A DNA stretch of 64,000 bases from Dactylis glomerata (lineage: Eukaryota > Streptophyta > Magnoliopsida > Poales > Poaceae): positions 10,624,910 to 10,688,909 of the forward strand of contig QXEO01000553.1 in assembly GCA_007115705.1 (NCBI GenBank), read 5' to 3'. The notes beneath the pieces were generated by a model. It was not told the origin of the DNA, did no database searches, and saw nothing but the letters and a program-made list of their open reading frames with translations. Below, one piece after another: positions 46,535-59,126 of the stretch (positions are counted from its first letter, which is position 1; each line of letters opens with the position of its first letter). The translations under genes were made by a program, and so were the position numbers.

Positions 46535-46867
46535 TGACGGGGGTTAACTCGACAAATGTCCAATATGAAGGACTTAGGATCGGGGGAGTAGGGCGTCGGA
46601 TGAACTCGAAGGTAAATCAGTCAAACGAGGTGTGTATCGAAAGTAAACGTAGGAATAAACTTGGCTTGCTTTCAATCTGTCCCTTATCGTCCTCTCCTGG
46701 CCCCTATATATAGGTGGCCAGGTCTCAAGGATCGAGAGGGGTCCAATACAGATTACAGTATCGACATACGACATGAACTCGTATGTCGACTAGTATTACA
46801 ATTGGTCCTAGCTTAACGGGCCAAGGGGTACTTTAACTGACGGGCTCTATTATCTATGCCCTTGTCA
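46535..46867 (-). repeat. 5' LTR of K2
   Basis: The 333-bp partner of 25343-25676, with about 12 substitutions and a short indel. On the minus strand it starts TGACAAGGGCATAG. Confidence 0.92.
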
Positions 46868-48366
46868 GATGCCATCTTATGCTTCTCTTAATGATGTTTT
46901 GTCGCTATGCATGATTATGGCCGTTATTGCTCTCTTAGTTGGTCGCTCCCAGTCTTTTGCTAGCCCTCATTTTGTACTGAGTATGAGCTCTACTCGTGCA
47001 TCCAACTCCCAAAACCCAAGTTATTCCAATGTGTCCACCATACATACCTATTAGCAATTTGCTATTCCAAAGTACATTCGACTTGCTTTTATCTATCCTT
47101 CAAATTAAACTCTTTTGGTGTTATGCAAAAATTGGTCAGTAAAGCTCTCACGAACCTGATGGCACACTTTACTTTTCTCGTTCTTAAAATTTTGACATTG
47201 CGGCTCTTTTATGTTGACGTTATGCTTTCAAGTTGTAAGTTGGAAATTATCCAAACCATGTCGTCATGGGGTAAGCTTTCAACATTGCACTTCTTATTTG
47301 AGTTGATATCGTGATCTTTTGTTTATGGATACTCGCGATGTGAAATAAGTTGGGAATCTTGCAGGATCATGGAGTTTGTATACGTGTTAGAGAAACGCCT
47401 GGGCCCCTAATCTAAGCCATGCATAATTCATGGTGGAAATTTACAGCATGCCCATAGTGAACATTCGACGACGCATCTCAAAATAAAAAGTTATACCAAT
47501 GGTAAATAAAAGAGATGCTGAGGTGTTCATTGTCTGTTTGTCCTGTCATTTTGATGTGGGCTTGTTCCATGTCATCGGGCACGGAGGTACCCCGTTGGCG
47601 GTTCTCGATGATACGTGTATACTTACAATGACAAGAGCTTGCTTGGGACTCTAAGTCGAGTAGCATGAGGTTTGGGTATTCGTACTTCACGGGACATGAG
47701 GTTTTCAACTTATGATTTGTCAAGCATATGCTTCATAATTGTACTCATATTAACTTAACCAAGATGCCTATGATGGGGGCAATGAGAGCTCAAAGCTAGT
47801 AAGTACCATAATTTTTGAAGGTTTATAAAACTTGCAATCACTGCTTCCCTCTACGAAGGGTCTTTCTTTTACTTTTATGTTGAATCACCACCTTCTACCT
47901 TTATGCACCGTCTGAGAGAGCATAGTTGTCATTCTGAGTTTAATGTTCATAGTCCCAAAGTTTATCATTGATTGATTCATGATTTTGGTTTCACTTGTTC
48001 TTACATTATTTGTATCTAGTCGCCCTCTTAAACTTGAAGGTGTCCTATGCATTTATGTTTTGCTATTCCATGAAGGACAAGCTGAAAACCATTTGCTATG
48101 TTTTTCCATATGATTTGAACAGACGTTTGACTTTCATTGTTTCATTTTCATGATCTTCCATTTGTGTTCTTTTTCATGTTATAACATGGTTGCTAAGTTT
48201 CTTCTATCAAGATTATGTCTTTCATGCCCATGTTTTAAGTTCTTTTGATCCCAGCAATGCTTTACTTAGATGATCAAGATTGTGATGGTGCATGTCACCT
48301 CAAAAATTATTCTTTTGTTATCACTTACCTACTCGAGGACGAGTAGGAGTTAAGCTTGGGGATGCT

Positions 48367-50010
48367 TGATACGTCTCAAATGTATCTATAATTTTTTATG
48401 CTCCATGCTTGTTCTTACACCATTTGCTTAGTGTTTTGTTACACTTCGTGGCATTTTTATGCATTTTCTAGAACTAACCTATTAACAAGATGCCACAGTG
48501 CCAGTTCCCTGTTTTCTGCTGTTTTTGTGTTTCAGAAAAGTTACACAGGAAATATTCTCGGAATTGGACGAAACAAAAGTTGAACCTCCTAATATTTACC
48601 GAAGCTTCCAGAAGTCCAAAGAGGAGACGGAGGGGAGCCACGGGCTGGCCACACCATAGGGCGGCGCAGCCAGCCCCTGGCCCGCGCCCCCTATGGGTGA
48701 GGCCACCCTGGCCCACCTCTGACGTTGCCCCTTCGCCTATAAAGACTCCCAACGGGAAAACCTAAATACCCGATCAATTTTCCAGAAACACATCGCGATC
48801 CGCCGCTGTCGACGACCCGAGATCGGGAGGGTCCAGAAGCTCTTCCCGGCACCCTGCCGGAGAGAGGAATAGCCACCGAAGGTCTTCTTCATCGCCATGC
48901 TTGCCTACGGCGCGATGAGTGAGTAGTCTACCTTGGACTATGGGTCCATAGCAGTAGCTAGATGGTTATCTTCTCCACCATGTGCTTCATGCTTAGATAT
49001 CGTGAGCTGCCTTACATGATTGAGATCACCTTTATGTAATTCTACATGTTGTGTTTGTTGGGATCCGATGAATATTGGTGTTATGTTAAGTTGATGTGCT
49101 GAATATTATCTTATGTTATCTCTATGTTGTTTATGATCTTGCATGCTCTCCATTGTTAGTAGCTATCTTGGCCAAGTAGATACTAGTGACTCCAAGAGGG
49201 GGTATTTATGCTCGATAGTTGGGTTCATGCCTCTATTTAATCTAGCGGAGTGACAAAAACCTCTAAGGTTGTAGGTGTGCTATTGCCACTAGGGAGAAAA
49301 CAACATTCTTGTGTCCAAGGACATTCGTTTTGTTTATATTACACACTTTGCTTAATGCAGTTATCTGTTGTTCGCAACTTAATACTCGAGGGGTGTTCGA
49401 ACGATATCCCCGCGAGTGGATTATTAGTCATAGATGTAGTTGGATGGCGGTCTATGTATTTTGTTGTAATGCCCAGAGTAAATCTCATAGTGATCCTCGT
49501 GACATATGCATGATATCTTTATTCTATCAATTGCCCAACTGTAATTTGTTTACCCAGCATGTTGTTATTTATCTTATGGAGAGACACCACTAGTGAACTG
49601 TGGACCCCGGTACAATTTCCTTTACATTGTTACACCGTTTTACTTTTACTCGCACAGTTTACTTTCTCGCATACTACTATTGTTTTCCACTCGATACGCT
49701 CAATCCTTTGTTTACAGCAAACTGCTGAGATTGACAACCTCATCGTAAGTTGGGAGCAAATTTCTTGGTTGTGTTGTGTGCAGGTTCCACGTTGCTGCTG
49801 GTGCAAATCAAAGCCCTGGACGAGGTGCCTTATAAATTGTCCGGAGCTGTCGCGAAGCTAGCAGGCATCACCTTCTGAAGTTTGGCTTTTTCCTACTGAT
49901 TCGATAAACCTTGGTTTCTTACTGAGGGAAAACTTGCTGCTGTGATCATCATACCTTCTCTTGGGGTTCCCAACTAGTCGGTCATCTACATCAACACCGC
50001 ACCGCAATCA
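48367..50010 (+). repeat. 3' LTR of W
   Basis: Partner of 21128-22773 with scattered substitutions. The TATA word has changed from TATAAATA to TATAAAGA here (near 48737), which should weaken this copy's promoter. Confidence 0.93.
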
Positions 50011-50699
50011 GCAGTCATAGCAATTAGAAAAGGAAAAAAAGCAAAATCAGAAAAAGGCGAGAGTCAGTCAGCGCATCAACAAAGCTTTTTGAGCAGAGCG
50101 CAGCAACGCGTCACACACCAATATCTGTATGCATCACGGGCACAGCTCTCGGGTATACAATCTTGAGCATGCTGATAGGAGAAGTTTATTGTGAAATCTC
50201 AAATCATCTTTCTTATCAGTCGATGAACGAGGGAATATCATACCAAAGACACCAGAAGCAGCGCTCGTAGCAGCTCAAGCCTACCTATTCACCACGCAGC
50301 CAACACCTGGAGACCCTAGGGAAAGCATGCATCGGGTTGCACTGCAGGGACTAGGACTAGTAGGCAATAGATTGAAACACAGAGAAGAAGCGCCATGTCG
50401 GCACGTCAGTCTTAGACACGAAAGAGGAACCCGAAAATCTTGGTCCCCGCAAGCCGAAAGATCACCACGCCGTCACAGTAGTCCTCGGCACAGGAGCAGA
50501 GGCCAACGATCCAGATCTCCATCACCACGGCACTACAATAGCCCACGACATGGAGGAAGCCGAAGATCCAAATCTCCAAGATACGCATACGACAACGAAG
50601 ATGACGAAATAGAGATGAGAGCAGCATGCTTTACTCGTAGAGTTTGCAAGACTCCAGTACCCAAGGAATTCAAGTTACCCCATGATCAGCAGAAGTACG

Positions 50700-52431
50700 T
50701 GAAGGGTTTCGCAGCATAGTAAATCAAAAATTTTCCTACGGATGCGAACAAGAAAGCCAAGATCTAATCTAGGAGATGTAATCAACGAGAGAGGTAGATG
50801 AGATCTTCATACCCTTGAAGATATCGCACAGCGGTAACGTTCAAGAGAACGTGGTTGACGTAGTCGTACTCGCCGTCTCCTCCTCGCGATCCGATCCGAT
50901 CCTACGCCGCAAGTGGCGGCGCCTCCGAGAGTTGCACACGTGCGGTGCAGCGACGTCTCCTCCTTCCTTGGTCCAGCAAGTATGGTGGAGAGATAGATTG
51001 GATCAGCAGCACGACGGCGTGGTGCTTTATGGTGGAGAGTTTCTGCGGCAGGGCTTCGCCTACACGCAGTCACGAGAGAGAGAGAGGGAGGGCAGCAGGG
51101 GCGGCTAGGGTTTGGGACTTGAGGTGAGGGAGGGCTGCGCCCCCTGCCCCCCTTATATGGAGGGCTGGGCGGCCAGCATAGCCCCCTCCTCCAATCCCTA
51201 GCCGACTTGGATAAGGAGGAGTGGGGGGCAAGTTTCCCCCCCTTTCCTTATTTGAAGTTTCCTTTAGGGTTTCCCCTTGGGCTTGGCCGGCTGGGCCTTA
51301 GGGGCCTTGTGCACCTGGCCCAAGGCGGCCAGGGCACTTCCCCTTAGGCCCACGCAGGCCTCCGTCAAGTGGGCCCACGTTGGTCCCACTCCGGAATCTT
51401 CTAGAACCTTCCGGTACAATACCGATAAACTCCGAAACCTTTCCGGAATCCAAAAACTGCTTTCCTTTATATGAATCTTATTCTCCGGACCATTCCGGAA
51501 CCTCTCGTGATGTCCTGGATCTCATCCGAGACTCCGAACTAAAACTCATAAACCAATTATCCATTCTATCCTAGCGTCGAAGCACGTTAAGTGTGTGACC
51601 CTACGGGTTCGAGAATATGCAGACATGATCTTCTATCAATAATCAATAGCGGGATCTGGAAACCCATATTGACTCCCACATATTCATCGATGATCATATC
51701 GGATGAACCACGATGTCAGGATTCAATTAATCCCGTATATGTATTCCCTTCGTCACACGATATTTTACTCGCCCGAGATTTGATCGTCGGTATCGCCATA
51801 CCTAGTTCAATCTCGTTCACAGCAAGTACTTTACTCGTTCCGTAATCCGATATCACTTCGTGATTAACTCCTTAACCACATGCTTGCAAGCGGTGTTGAT
51901 ATCGATTACCGAGTGGGCCCGAAGTATATCTCTCCGACTTGGGAGGGACAAATTCCATCTCGATACATACAACCCAACAAGTACTTTCCGATCACCTGAG
52001 AGACACCTTTATTATCACCCTCACATAGGATGACGTTTGATGACCTCAAAGCTTTCTTCCGATACTAGGGAGTTGTATTATCTCATGGTCTAAGGAATAC
52101 AATACATGACATAAGAAAAGCTTCGCAAAGAAGAACACGATGACACGATCTAATTGCTCTGCTTTATTTGGGTCTGTCCATCACATCATTCTCCTAATGA
52201 TATGATCTCATTATTAATTGACAACTCATGTCTATGGTTAGGAAACCTTAACCATCATTAATCAATGAGCTAGTCTAGTAGAGGCGTACTAGGGACACAG
52301 TGTTGTTCATAAACCACACAAGTATTAATGTTTCCGCTTAATACAATTATAGCATGGAGTATAAACATTATCATGAACAAGAAATATGATAATAACAATA
52401 TTATTATTGCCTCTAGGGCATATTTCCTTCA
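50700..52431 (-). repeat. 3' LTR of the copia element
   Basis: 1732 bp; nearly identical to 57394-59126. The small open frames in it recur in the other LTR and are not genes. Confidence 0.95.
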
Positions 52432-52717
52432 GTCTCCCACTTGCACTAGAGTCAATAATCTAGTTAATACTTGCGCCTTTAACACCTATGGCATTCCGGT
52501 GTTATTCATACGCGTTGCATGTGGTAAACCTTATCTACGGGTCTGACACTTTCAGATCCGTTTGTATTTGCATATTCTTTTGCGTCAGCACGCATTACTC
52601 ATCTTGTATGAGATAGCATCGTATAAACTTGGTCTTCTGGTGAGACCTTTGTTTCTTGCCCGAGAATATGTTGTCACTATTGTCATACAATAGAACTACA
52701 TAGTACTAGCACACTTT

Positions 52718-52960
52718 TTAAAAATAGCGATATCCACCGTGCGTCGAAATACTCATTGGTCCGCACACATCGGTATGTATGATTTCCAATAAGTCCGTTG
52801 CTCGCTCCATTATTCTGGAGAACGGGGTTTTGATCATCTTGCCCATGAGACACGGCTCGCACGTGTCAAATGATTCAAAATCAAGAGACTCCAAAAGTCC
52901 ATCAGAATGGAGTTTCTTCATGCGTTTTACGCCAATATGATCTGGACGACAGTGCCACAA
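52718..52960 (-). pseudogene. Extra copia integrase fragment next to the 3' LTR
   Basis: The minus-strand frame reads MWHCRPDHIGVKRMKKLHSD, then CEPCLMGKMIKTPF and DLLEIIHTDVCGPM: the GAG-pre-integrase and integrase zinc-binding start of Angela/BARE polyproteins. In copia elements this lies upstream of RT, but here it is downstream, between RT and the polypurine tract. A decayed equivalent lies in the proper place at 54820-54990. It is open over 80 codons, unlike the rest of pol. Confidence 0.8.
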
Positions 52961-53540
52961 ATAAGTTGGATTATCACTATCTACTTTGCATCTTTTATGC
53001 CGCTTCTAAAGCGATTATATACTTAGCCCTCGTTGCAGTGTCCGCCACAATATTAACATTGGAACTCATCCAAGTCATCATGGAACTTTCTTCCATCTTA
53101 TTATGCCACCTTCTAACTCAAAACAAATAGCTTAAAAATTGAGATAAAAATTTTACTTGTATGTGTGACAAAGCCAATGTAACTCATTGCAATGAACCAT
53201 TTGTCACTTCTGCATACAGAATATATTCTTACTTCTTCGAAAGTGCATAAGAATATCTTTACTATTGTCCGGCGATCATCATATGAATGCTATAACCTTT
53301 AGAGCATTGGACATATCTGGATCTACATATCATGGTATACAAGATTGATAAAATCATTCTTGTGGTTTCACTCATCAAGTGTCTAAACAATTGATTCTTG
53401 CTCCAACCTCTTCCATGCAACAAGAACCGTTCTTATTGTTTCCATATTGAACAAATTCAATATTTCATCTATGTACTCTGGTAAAACTATATTAGTGCCT
53501 CAATCTATCTGCATAGACATTGATGCTTAATATTCTGGTT

Positions 53541-53810
53541 TTACCTAAGTCTTTCATCAAAAACTAATTTTAATGAAAACTTAACAAATATCAAGAAAAA
53601 CACATAATTTCCAATGAACGATATGTCATTCACATAAAGTATTAGAAATATGTCTGAGCGCTCCCACTTACTTTCTTGTAATACAAGCATCTTCAAATAT
53701 CTTGATGAAATTAACACTTTAACATTTTCATCATTGAAGATTCCAACTTCGCTATGCTTACTTTTACCATAAAAGTTTGCATACATATCTAGCAACCTTT
53801 GAATCAACAA
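53541..53810 (-). pseudogene. Decayed copia reverse transcriptase fragment
   Basis: The stretch FLILYVNDISFIGNYVFFLI corresponds to the RT catalytic block (LYVDDILLIGND); the first Asp of the YVDD motif is now Asn. Flanking pol is interrupted by many stops. Confidence 0.7.
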
Positions 53811-54053
53811 AACCCATTGGGTCGTGTCAGGTACACGTCCTTGGTGTGCATTCCGGTAGAGGAACGTTGTTTCGTTTATTCAACTAACATATCTCTATAT
53901 GTAATTGTTGCTAGAATAATTCATATGACGAAGTCAGGGCCCATCATCGCTTCTTTGTATATTGTTGGTTACTATTATCTAATAATATCTCGTCCTCAAA
54001 TCTTGCTATTTGATTACGACCAACTTGGTTAAATAGGAACTTCGATGTCGTGA

Positions 54054-54239
54054 CTACAACATATTGTAGACGCGTGAGCTATGAATGTAGTTGCCGCTTC
54101 CAGAACATTTTTCTGGTGCTGCGCTACTCTGATTATCTTGCTCAGATTCAATAACCTCATCAAGTTCTATCTTCCTCCCACTTAAACCTTTCGCGAAAAA
54201 CTCCTTCATAAGAAATTCACTTCTTTTAGTGACAATCAC
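54054..54239 (-). pseudogene. Decayed copia linker between integrase and RT
   Basis: FLMKEFFAKGLSGRKIELDE resembles the Angela/BARE segment FLEKEFLxKGxSGRKVxLDE that joins integrase and RT. Its position between 54.8 kb (integrase) and 53.8 kb (RT) supports the normal gene order there. Confidence 0.65.
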
Positions 54240-54819
54240 TATGTGTTTGGGTTCATAGTAGAAGGAATACCCATCGACTTTCTTTGGGATAACCTACAAA
54301 AACTTACTAATCCAATTTTGGTTGTAAACATTTTACACATATGCCTTGCATACCAAAATTCAAGAAAAGACAACTATAACTTGTATGGTGTCATTTCAGC
54401 GGATTATGATGGTGCTCTATTTAGTGAAAAGCGGTAGTCTTTAAAGCATAATCCACAAATTATATTGGTAGTTTATTTCATCATTGATCTAACCATGTCA
54501 AACAAGGTTTGATTATATCCATCAAAAACTCCATACTCATATGGTGTCTATCATGATGCAAGTTTGTGGAACAATTCCTCTAACTCTTAGATGTTTGCTA
54601 AACTTGTAACTCAAATATTCTTCTTTATGATCTAATCATACTATTTGAATATTCTTGTTACAACAATTTTCACTTCATAAACTGAACAATTTCAATTGTT
54701 TCATACTTCTATCTCATCAAGCAGATATACCATACATCTATTCGAGTCATTGATGAAATAGAAAATACACCATGATTGACTTCACACCATGGACTACATA
54801 CATCAACATGTATGATCGC

Positions 54820-54990
54820 CATTTAGTTAGTCACTTGTTCTGTCCATGGCCCATGAACGGAGTTTAATCATCTTTAGGAAAAGTTTCACAAGCGTCAATC
54901 AATTCAAAATCAAATGACTCGAAAATCTATCAATATAGAATTTCTTTCATGTTTTGTTTCCAATATGACTTAAACGGCGGTGTCACATAT
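54820..54990 (-). pseudogene. Decayed copia integrase start in its native position
   Basis: The nucleotide sequence parallels 52800-52960 (shared TCAATTCAAAATCAA/TGATTCAAAATCAA and TTTCTTTCATG/TTTCTTCATGCG words) but has no long open frame. It is the resident integrase copy. Confidence 0.65.
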
Positions 54991-55713
54991 AAGTGAAATT
55001 TGTTTTGTCTTGCAACCTTTAGCATCAGTGTTATAAATGTCTATTTCACCAACAAGATAATAATAATCTATCCATCGATTATGGAAGACGGTAATAATTT
55101 GAACAACCATTGCTCTCATAATACCAGAACAAAATAACAATTATTAAGTTCATGAAATATCTTGAAGGCTAGGTTTGATGTCGACGAGAAGCACAATAAC
55201 ACTTTTATTTGTATCTCGACATGCATCATTACCATATTCTTTTACTAGTTACTTAGGCCATCATAGTTCTTGTATTATTGCTTTGTATGACATTTCATAC
55301 CAACAATCTAGTATCCAATACCCAAGAATTATGTACTAGCAAAGAATACATCTATAACATGTATATCATTTATATACCTGAGATAGAATTTTCCAGTCTT
55401 TTACTTTTCTACCAAATATTTTGCAGATCCTATTTAGCATTTCCTCTCTATTTAGAAGAATCTATCGACATCAATAGTGGCATCAATCATTTGACACATA
55501 GTCCAAAGGATGCTAGTCAAATACTAATAGCCTTGGATTTTGCACTTTGAAGTGGATCGCCATCATCATATGATTGGTATTCTTCCAGATTCCATTCTTT
55601 AGTATTCTTTTGGTATAGCAAAACCATTTAGCCAATACCTTTTCATTCATCCTATCATGACATCTTTCATGATGAAACTACTATAGCTTATAAGGATGAA
55701 TGCAAGTATAATA

Positions 55714-55914
55714 TTAGTTCCCAAACTTTTGGGTGATCGGGATGCCTAGCATCTTCAATCTTCGCACATAGTCATACAATATGAGCATATGTTCTTTTAC
55801 TAAATTATACTTCATCATTTTGCAAACAATCAAAGTTTTAGATATCAAATATCTTTCACTTCTTATTTGTTTCTGAAACAATTCTTTCAGCTCGATGATC
55901 ACTTTGATTCTCAA
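55714..55914 (-). pseudogene. Decayed copia Gag fragment
   Basis: LKELFQKQIRSERYLISKTL followed by YVRRLKMLGIPI matches the UBN2/copia-type Gag block of BARE/Angela (LxxLFQxQARSERY...YVERLExLGVPI). It is open for 66 codons only. Confidence 0.75.
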
Positions 55915-57380
55915 ACAATTTTGAAGATCAATTTATCATGAAGGCAAACATATGATCTTTAGATACTAAACTTGAATCGTTGCTCTTAGATTAATACAAT
56001 TTATTAAATCATATGAAGCAAGCAAGATTTGCTAAAGTTTGCAATAGGACTTAATCTTTAGTCTTGACATTCTAACTAAACGGCACTAGACCAAAAAAGA
56101 TTATCCAGAATTCTATAGTTTCTTTTAACTCAATTTAAGCTAAGTGTCGGTGGGAAACGGTGCCAAAGACTACAACGACTTATGCAAATACAACAAGATT
56201 TAGTTCAAGATAATTAGTTCAAGTTAATCAAATTACTAATGAACTCCCACTAAATTCAACATCCCTCAAAGTTGTTTAGTGAAGCATGATCCAAATTCAC
56301 TACACCGAGACCGATCATCACGTGAATGATGTAGCTTTAATGGTGAACATCAACATGTTGATCATATCATCCATATGACTCATGCTTGACCTTTCGGTCC
56401 GTGTGTTCCGAGGCCATGTCTGTACATGCTAGGCTCGTCAAGTCAAACCCAAGTATCTCCGCATGTGCAAATACTGGCTTGCACCCGTTGTATGTGAACG
56501 TAGAGTTTATAGCACCCGATCATCACGAGATGCTTGAACACGACGAACTTTCGCAACGGCGCATACGAGGGGAGAACACAATTTTATCTTGATCTTTAAG
56601 TGAGGAATCATCTTATAATGCTACCGTCGTGATCTAAGCATAATAAGATACATAAAAGGATAAACATCACATGCATATAATTTTATGTGACATGGTATAG
56701 CCAATCTCCGCGCCATGATCTCCATCTTGTGCGCACCGGCATGATCTCCAACACTCCACCATGATTGCCTCCATCACGAATAGCAACTACAACTATTGCT
56801 AACTACTTAGCGATAAAGTAAAGCTATTACATGGCATATAAGAAGTTGACACGCAGGTCATACACAATTATAAAGACAACCATATGGCTCCTGCCGGTTG
56901 TGAACTCATCGACATGCAAGTCGTGAAAGATTACAAAACATGATCATCGCATACATCACATATATCACATCACATCTTGTGGCCATACCATATCACAAAA
57001 CACTCCCTGCAAAAACAAGTTAGACGCCTCTACTTTGTTGTTGCATGTTTTACGTGGCTTATGGGAGTAGCAAGCTAAGAACGATTCTTACCTACGAAAA
57101 GCCACAACGGTGATATTATGGTTGCTAACATCCGATGTAAGTCCCATGACTACTATAGTGAGAGAAACTGGCATCCACCAGCCGCATGTGTGGAACAAGC
57201 CACACGTCAAGTGCGGAGCCGGTCTCGCGAATGCGGTCGCGTAAAGTTGGCCTGGACCGCTTCGATCTCACTATACCGCGCCATAAGAGATACACAACAA
57301 GAGGTTTGCAACAAAAAACATCAACGCCCGCAACAAGCATGTTGCGTTCTACTCGTGAAACACATCTACGCATAGATCTA

Positions 57381-57393
57381 GCTCTGATACCAC
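57381..57393 (-). other. Primer binding site of the copia element (initiator tRNA-Met)
   Basis: On the minus strand GTGGTATCAGAGC follows the LTR directly; TGGTATCAGAGC is the standard initiator tRNA-Met complement of plant copia elements. Confidence 0.93.
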
Positions 57394-59126
57394 TGAAGGG
57401 TTTCGCAGCATAGTAAATCAAAAATTTTCCTACGGATGCGAACAAGAAAGCCAAGATCTAATCTAGGAGATGTAATCAACGAGAGAGGTAGATGAGATCT
57501 TCATACCCTTGAAGATATCGCACAGCGGTAACGTTCAAGAGAACGTGGTTGACGTAGTCGTACTCGCCGTCTCCTCCTCGCGATCCGATCCGATCCTACG
57601 CCGCAAGTGGCGGCGCCTCCGAGAGTTGCACACGTGCGGTGCAGCGACGTCTCCTCCTTCCTTGGTCCAGCAAGTATGGTGGAGAGATAGATTGGATCAG
57701 CAGCACGACGGCGTGGTGCTTTATGGTGGAGAGTTTCTGCGGCAGGGCTTCGCCTACACGCAGTCACGAGAGAGAGAGAGGGAGGGCAGCAGGGGCGGCT
57801 AGGGTTTGGGACTTGAGGTGAGGGAGGGCTGCGCCCCCTGCCCCCCCTTATATGGAGGGCTGGGCGACCAGCATAGCCCCCTCCTCCAATCCCTAGCCGA
57901 CTTGGATAAGGAGGAGTGGGGGGCAAGTTTCCCCCCCTTTCCTTATTTGAAGTTTCCTTTAGGGTTTCCCCTTGGGCTTGGCCGGCTGGGCCTTAGGGGC
58001 CTTGTGCACCTGGCCCAAGGCGGCCAGGGCACTTCCCCTTAGGCCCACGCAGGCCTCCGTCAAGTGGGCCCACGTTGGTCCCACTCCGGAATCTTCTAGA
58101 ACCTTCCGGTACAATACCGATAAACTCCGAAACCTTTCCGGAATCCAAAAACTGCTTTCCTTTATATGAATCTTATTCTCCGGACCATTCCGGAACCTCT
58201 CGTGATGTCCTGGATCTCATCCGAGACTCCGAACTAAAACTCATAAACCAATTATCCATTCTATCCTAGCGTCGAAGCACGTTAAGTGTGTGACCCTACG
58301 GGTTCGAGAATATGCAGACATGATCTTCTATCAATAATCAATAGCGGGATCTGGAAACCCATATTGACTCCCACATATTCATCGATGATCATATCGGATG
58401 AACCACGATGTCAGGATTCAATTAATCCCGTATATGTATTCCCTTCGTCACACGATATTTTACTCGCCCGAGATTTGATCGTCGGTATCGCCATACCTAG
58501 TTCAATCTCGTTCACAGCAAGTACTTTACTCGTTCCGTAATCCGATATCACTTCGTGATTAACTCCTTAACCACATGCTTGCAAGCGGTGTTGATATCGA
58601 TTACCGAGTGGGCCCGAAGTATATCTCTCCGACTTGGGAGGGACAAATTCCATCTCGATACATACAACCCAACAAGTACTTTCCGATCACCTGAGAGACA
58701 CCTTTATTATCACCCTCACATAGGATGACGTTTGATGACCTCAAAGCTTTCTTCCGATACTAGGGAGTTGTATTATCTCATGGTCTAAGGAATACAATAC
58801 ATGACATAAGAAAAGCTTCGCAAAGAAGAACACGATGACACGATCTAATTGCTCTGCTTTATTTGGGTCTGTCCATCACATCATTCTCCTAATGATATGA
58901 TCTCATTATTAATTGACAACTCATGTCTATGGTTAGGAAACCTTAACCATCATTAATCAATGAGCTAGTCTAGTAGAGGCGTACTAGGGACACGGTGTTG
59001 TTCATAAACCACACAAGTATTAATGTTTCCGCTTAATACAATTATAGCATGGAGTATAAACATTATCATGAACAAGAAATATGATAATAACAATATTATT
59101 ATTGCCTCTAGGGCATATTTCCTTCA
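57394..59126 (-). repeat. 5' LTR of the copia element
   Basis: 1733 bp, partner of 50700-52431. It differs by one extra C (near 57846), one substitution near 57870 (A for G) and one near 58994 (G for A). Confidence 0.95.

Larger units (their letters stand above)
25343..46867 (-). mobile_element. K2: gag-protease gypsy element carrying antisense genes
   Basis: K2 is flanked by the perfect duplication GATGC (25338-25342 and 46868-46872), inserted in W. Reading right to left: LTR 46535-46867, tRNA-Lys-like primer site, gag (interrupted by B), protease (39691-38909), then two genes on the opposite strand (34800-38599), the 3' region with tandem polypurine-like repeats (interrupted by F), and LTR 25343-25676. 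RT, RNase H and integrase are missing. The LTRs differ at about 12 of 333 positions plus a short indel by eye. The layout with antisense extra genes resembles Tat-lineage gypsy elements. Without B and F, K2 is about 9.3 kb. Confidence 0.92.
21128..50010 (+). mobile_element. W: Athila-lineage gypsy element without pol
   Basis: W is bounded by LTRs of 1646 bp (21128-22773) and 1644 bp (48367-50010) and by the perfect duplication GCAGT (21123-21127 and 50011-50015). Subtracting K2 leaves about 7.35 kb. The LTRs start TGATACGTCTCAAA and end ACCGCAATCA. The primer site is a tRNA-Asp type. The interior keeps one acidic ORF (23014-23898) and long T-rich sequence (24300-25337 and 46873-48366) ending in AAGCTTGGGGATGCT before the 3' LTR. 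No gag capsid domain, protease, RT or integrase is seen. LTR ends and size recall Triticeae Sabrina/Wham-type elements; the name is from memory. Confidence 0.93.
50700..59126 (-). mobile_element. BARE/Angela-like copia element, very recent insertion
   Basis: The 8427-bp element lies in the K1 gag with the perfect duplication GTACG (50695-50699 and 59127-59131). On the minus strand the 5' LTR is 59126-57394, the initiator tRNA-Met primer site is 57393-57381 (GTGGTATCAGAGC) and the polypurine tract AAGTGGGAGAC abuts the 3' LTR (52431-50700). By eye the LTRs differ by two substitutions and one base of a C-run. The interior is badly decayed copia gag-pol in normal order (gag 55.7-55.9 kb, integrase 54.8-55.0 kb, linker 54.05-54.24 kb, RT 53.5-53.8 kb), plus an extra, better-kept integrase fragment at 52718-52960. 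LTR ends (TGAAGGAAATATGCCCTAGA on the minus strand) match the BARE/Angela/WIS group. Confidence 0.94.

Noticed and set aside
50815..57802. Identical small open frames at 50815-51108 and 57509-57802 (and others) as duplicated genes
   Set aside because: They lie in the two LTRs of the copia element. The same holds for frames repeated in the F LTRs (27391 and 33792) and the W LTRs (22013 and 49250).
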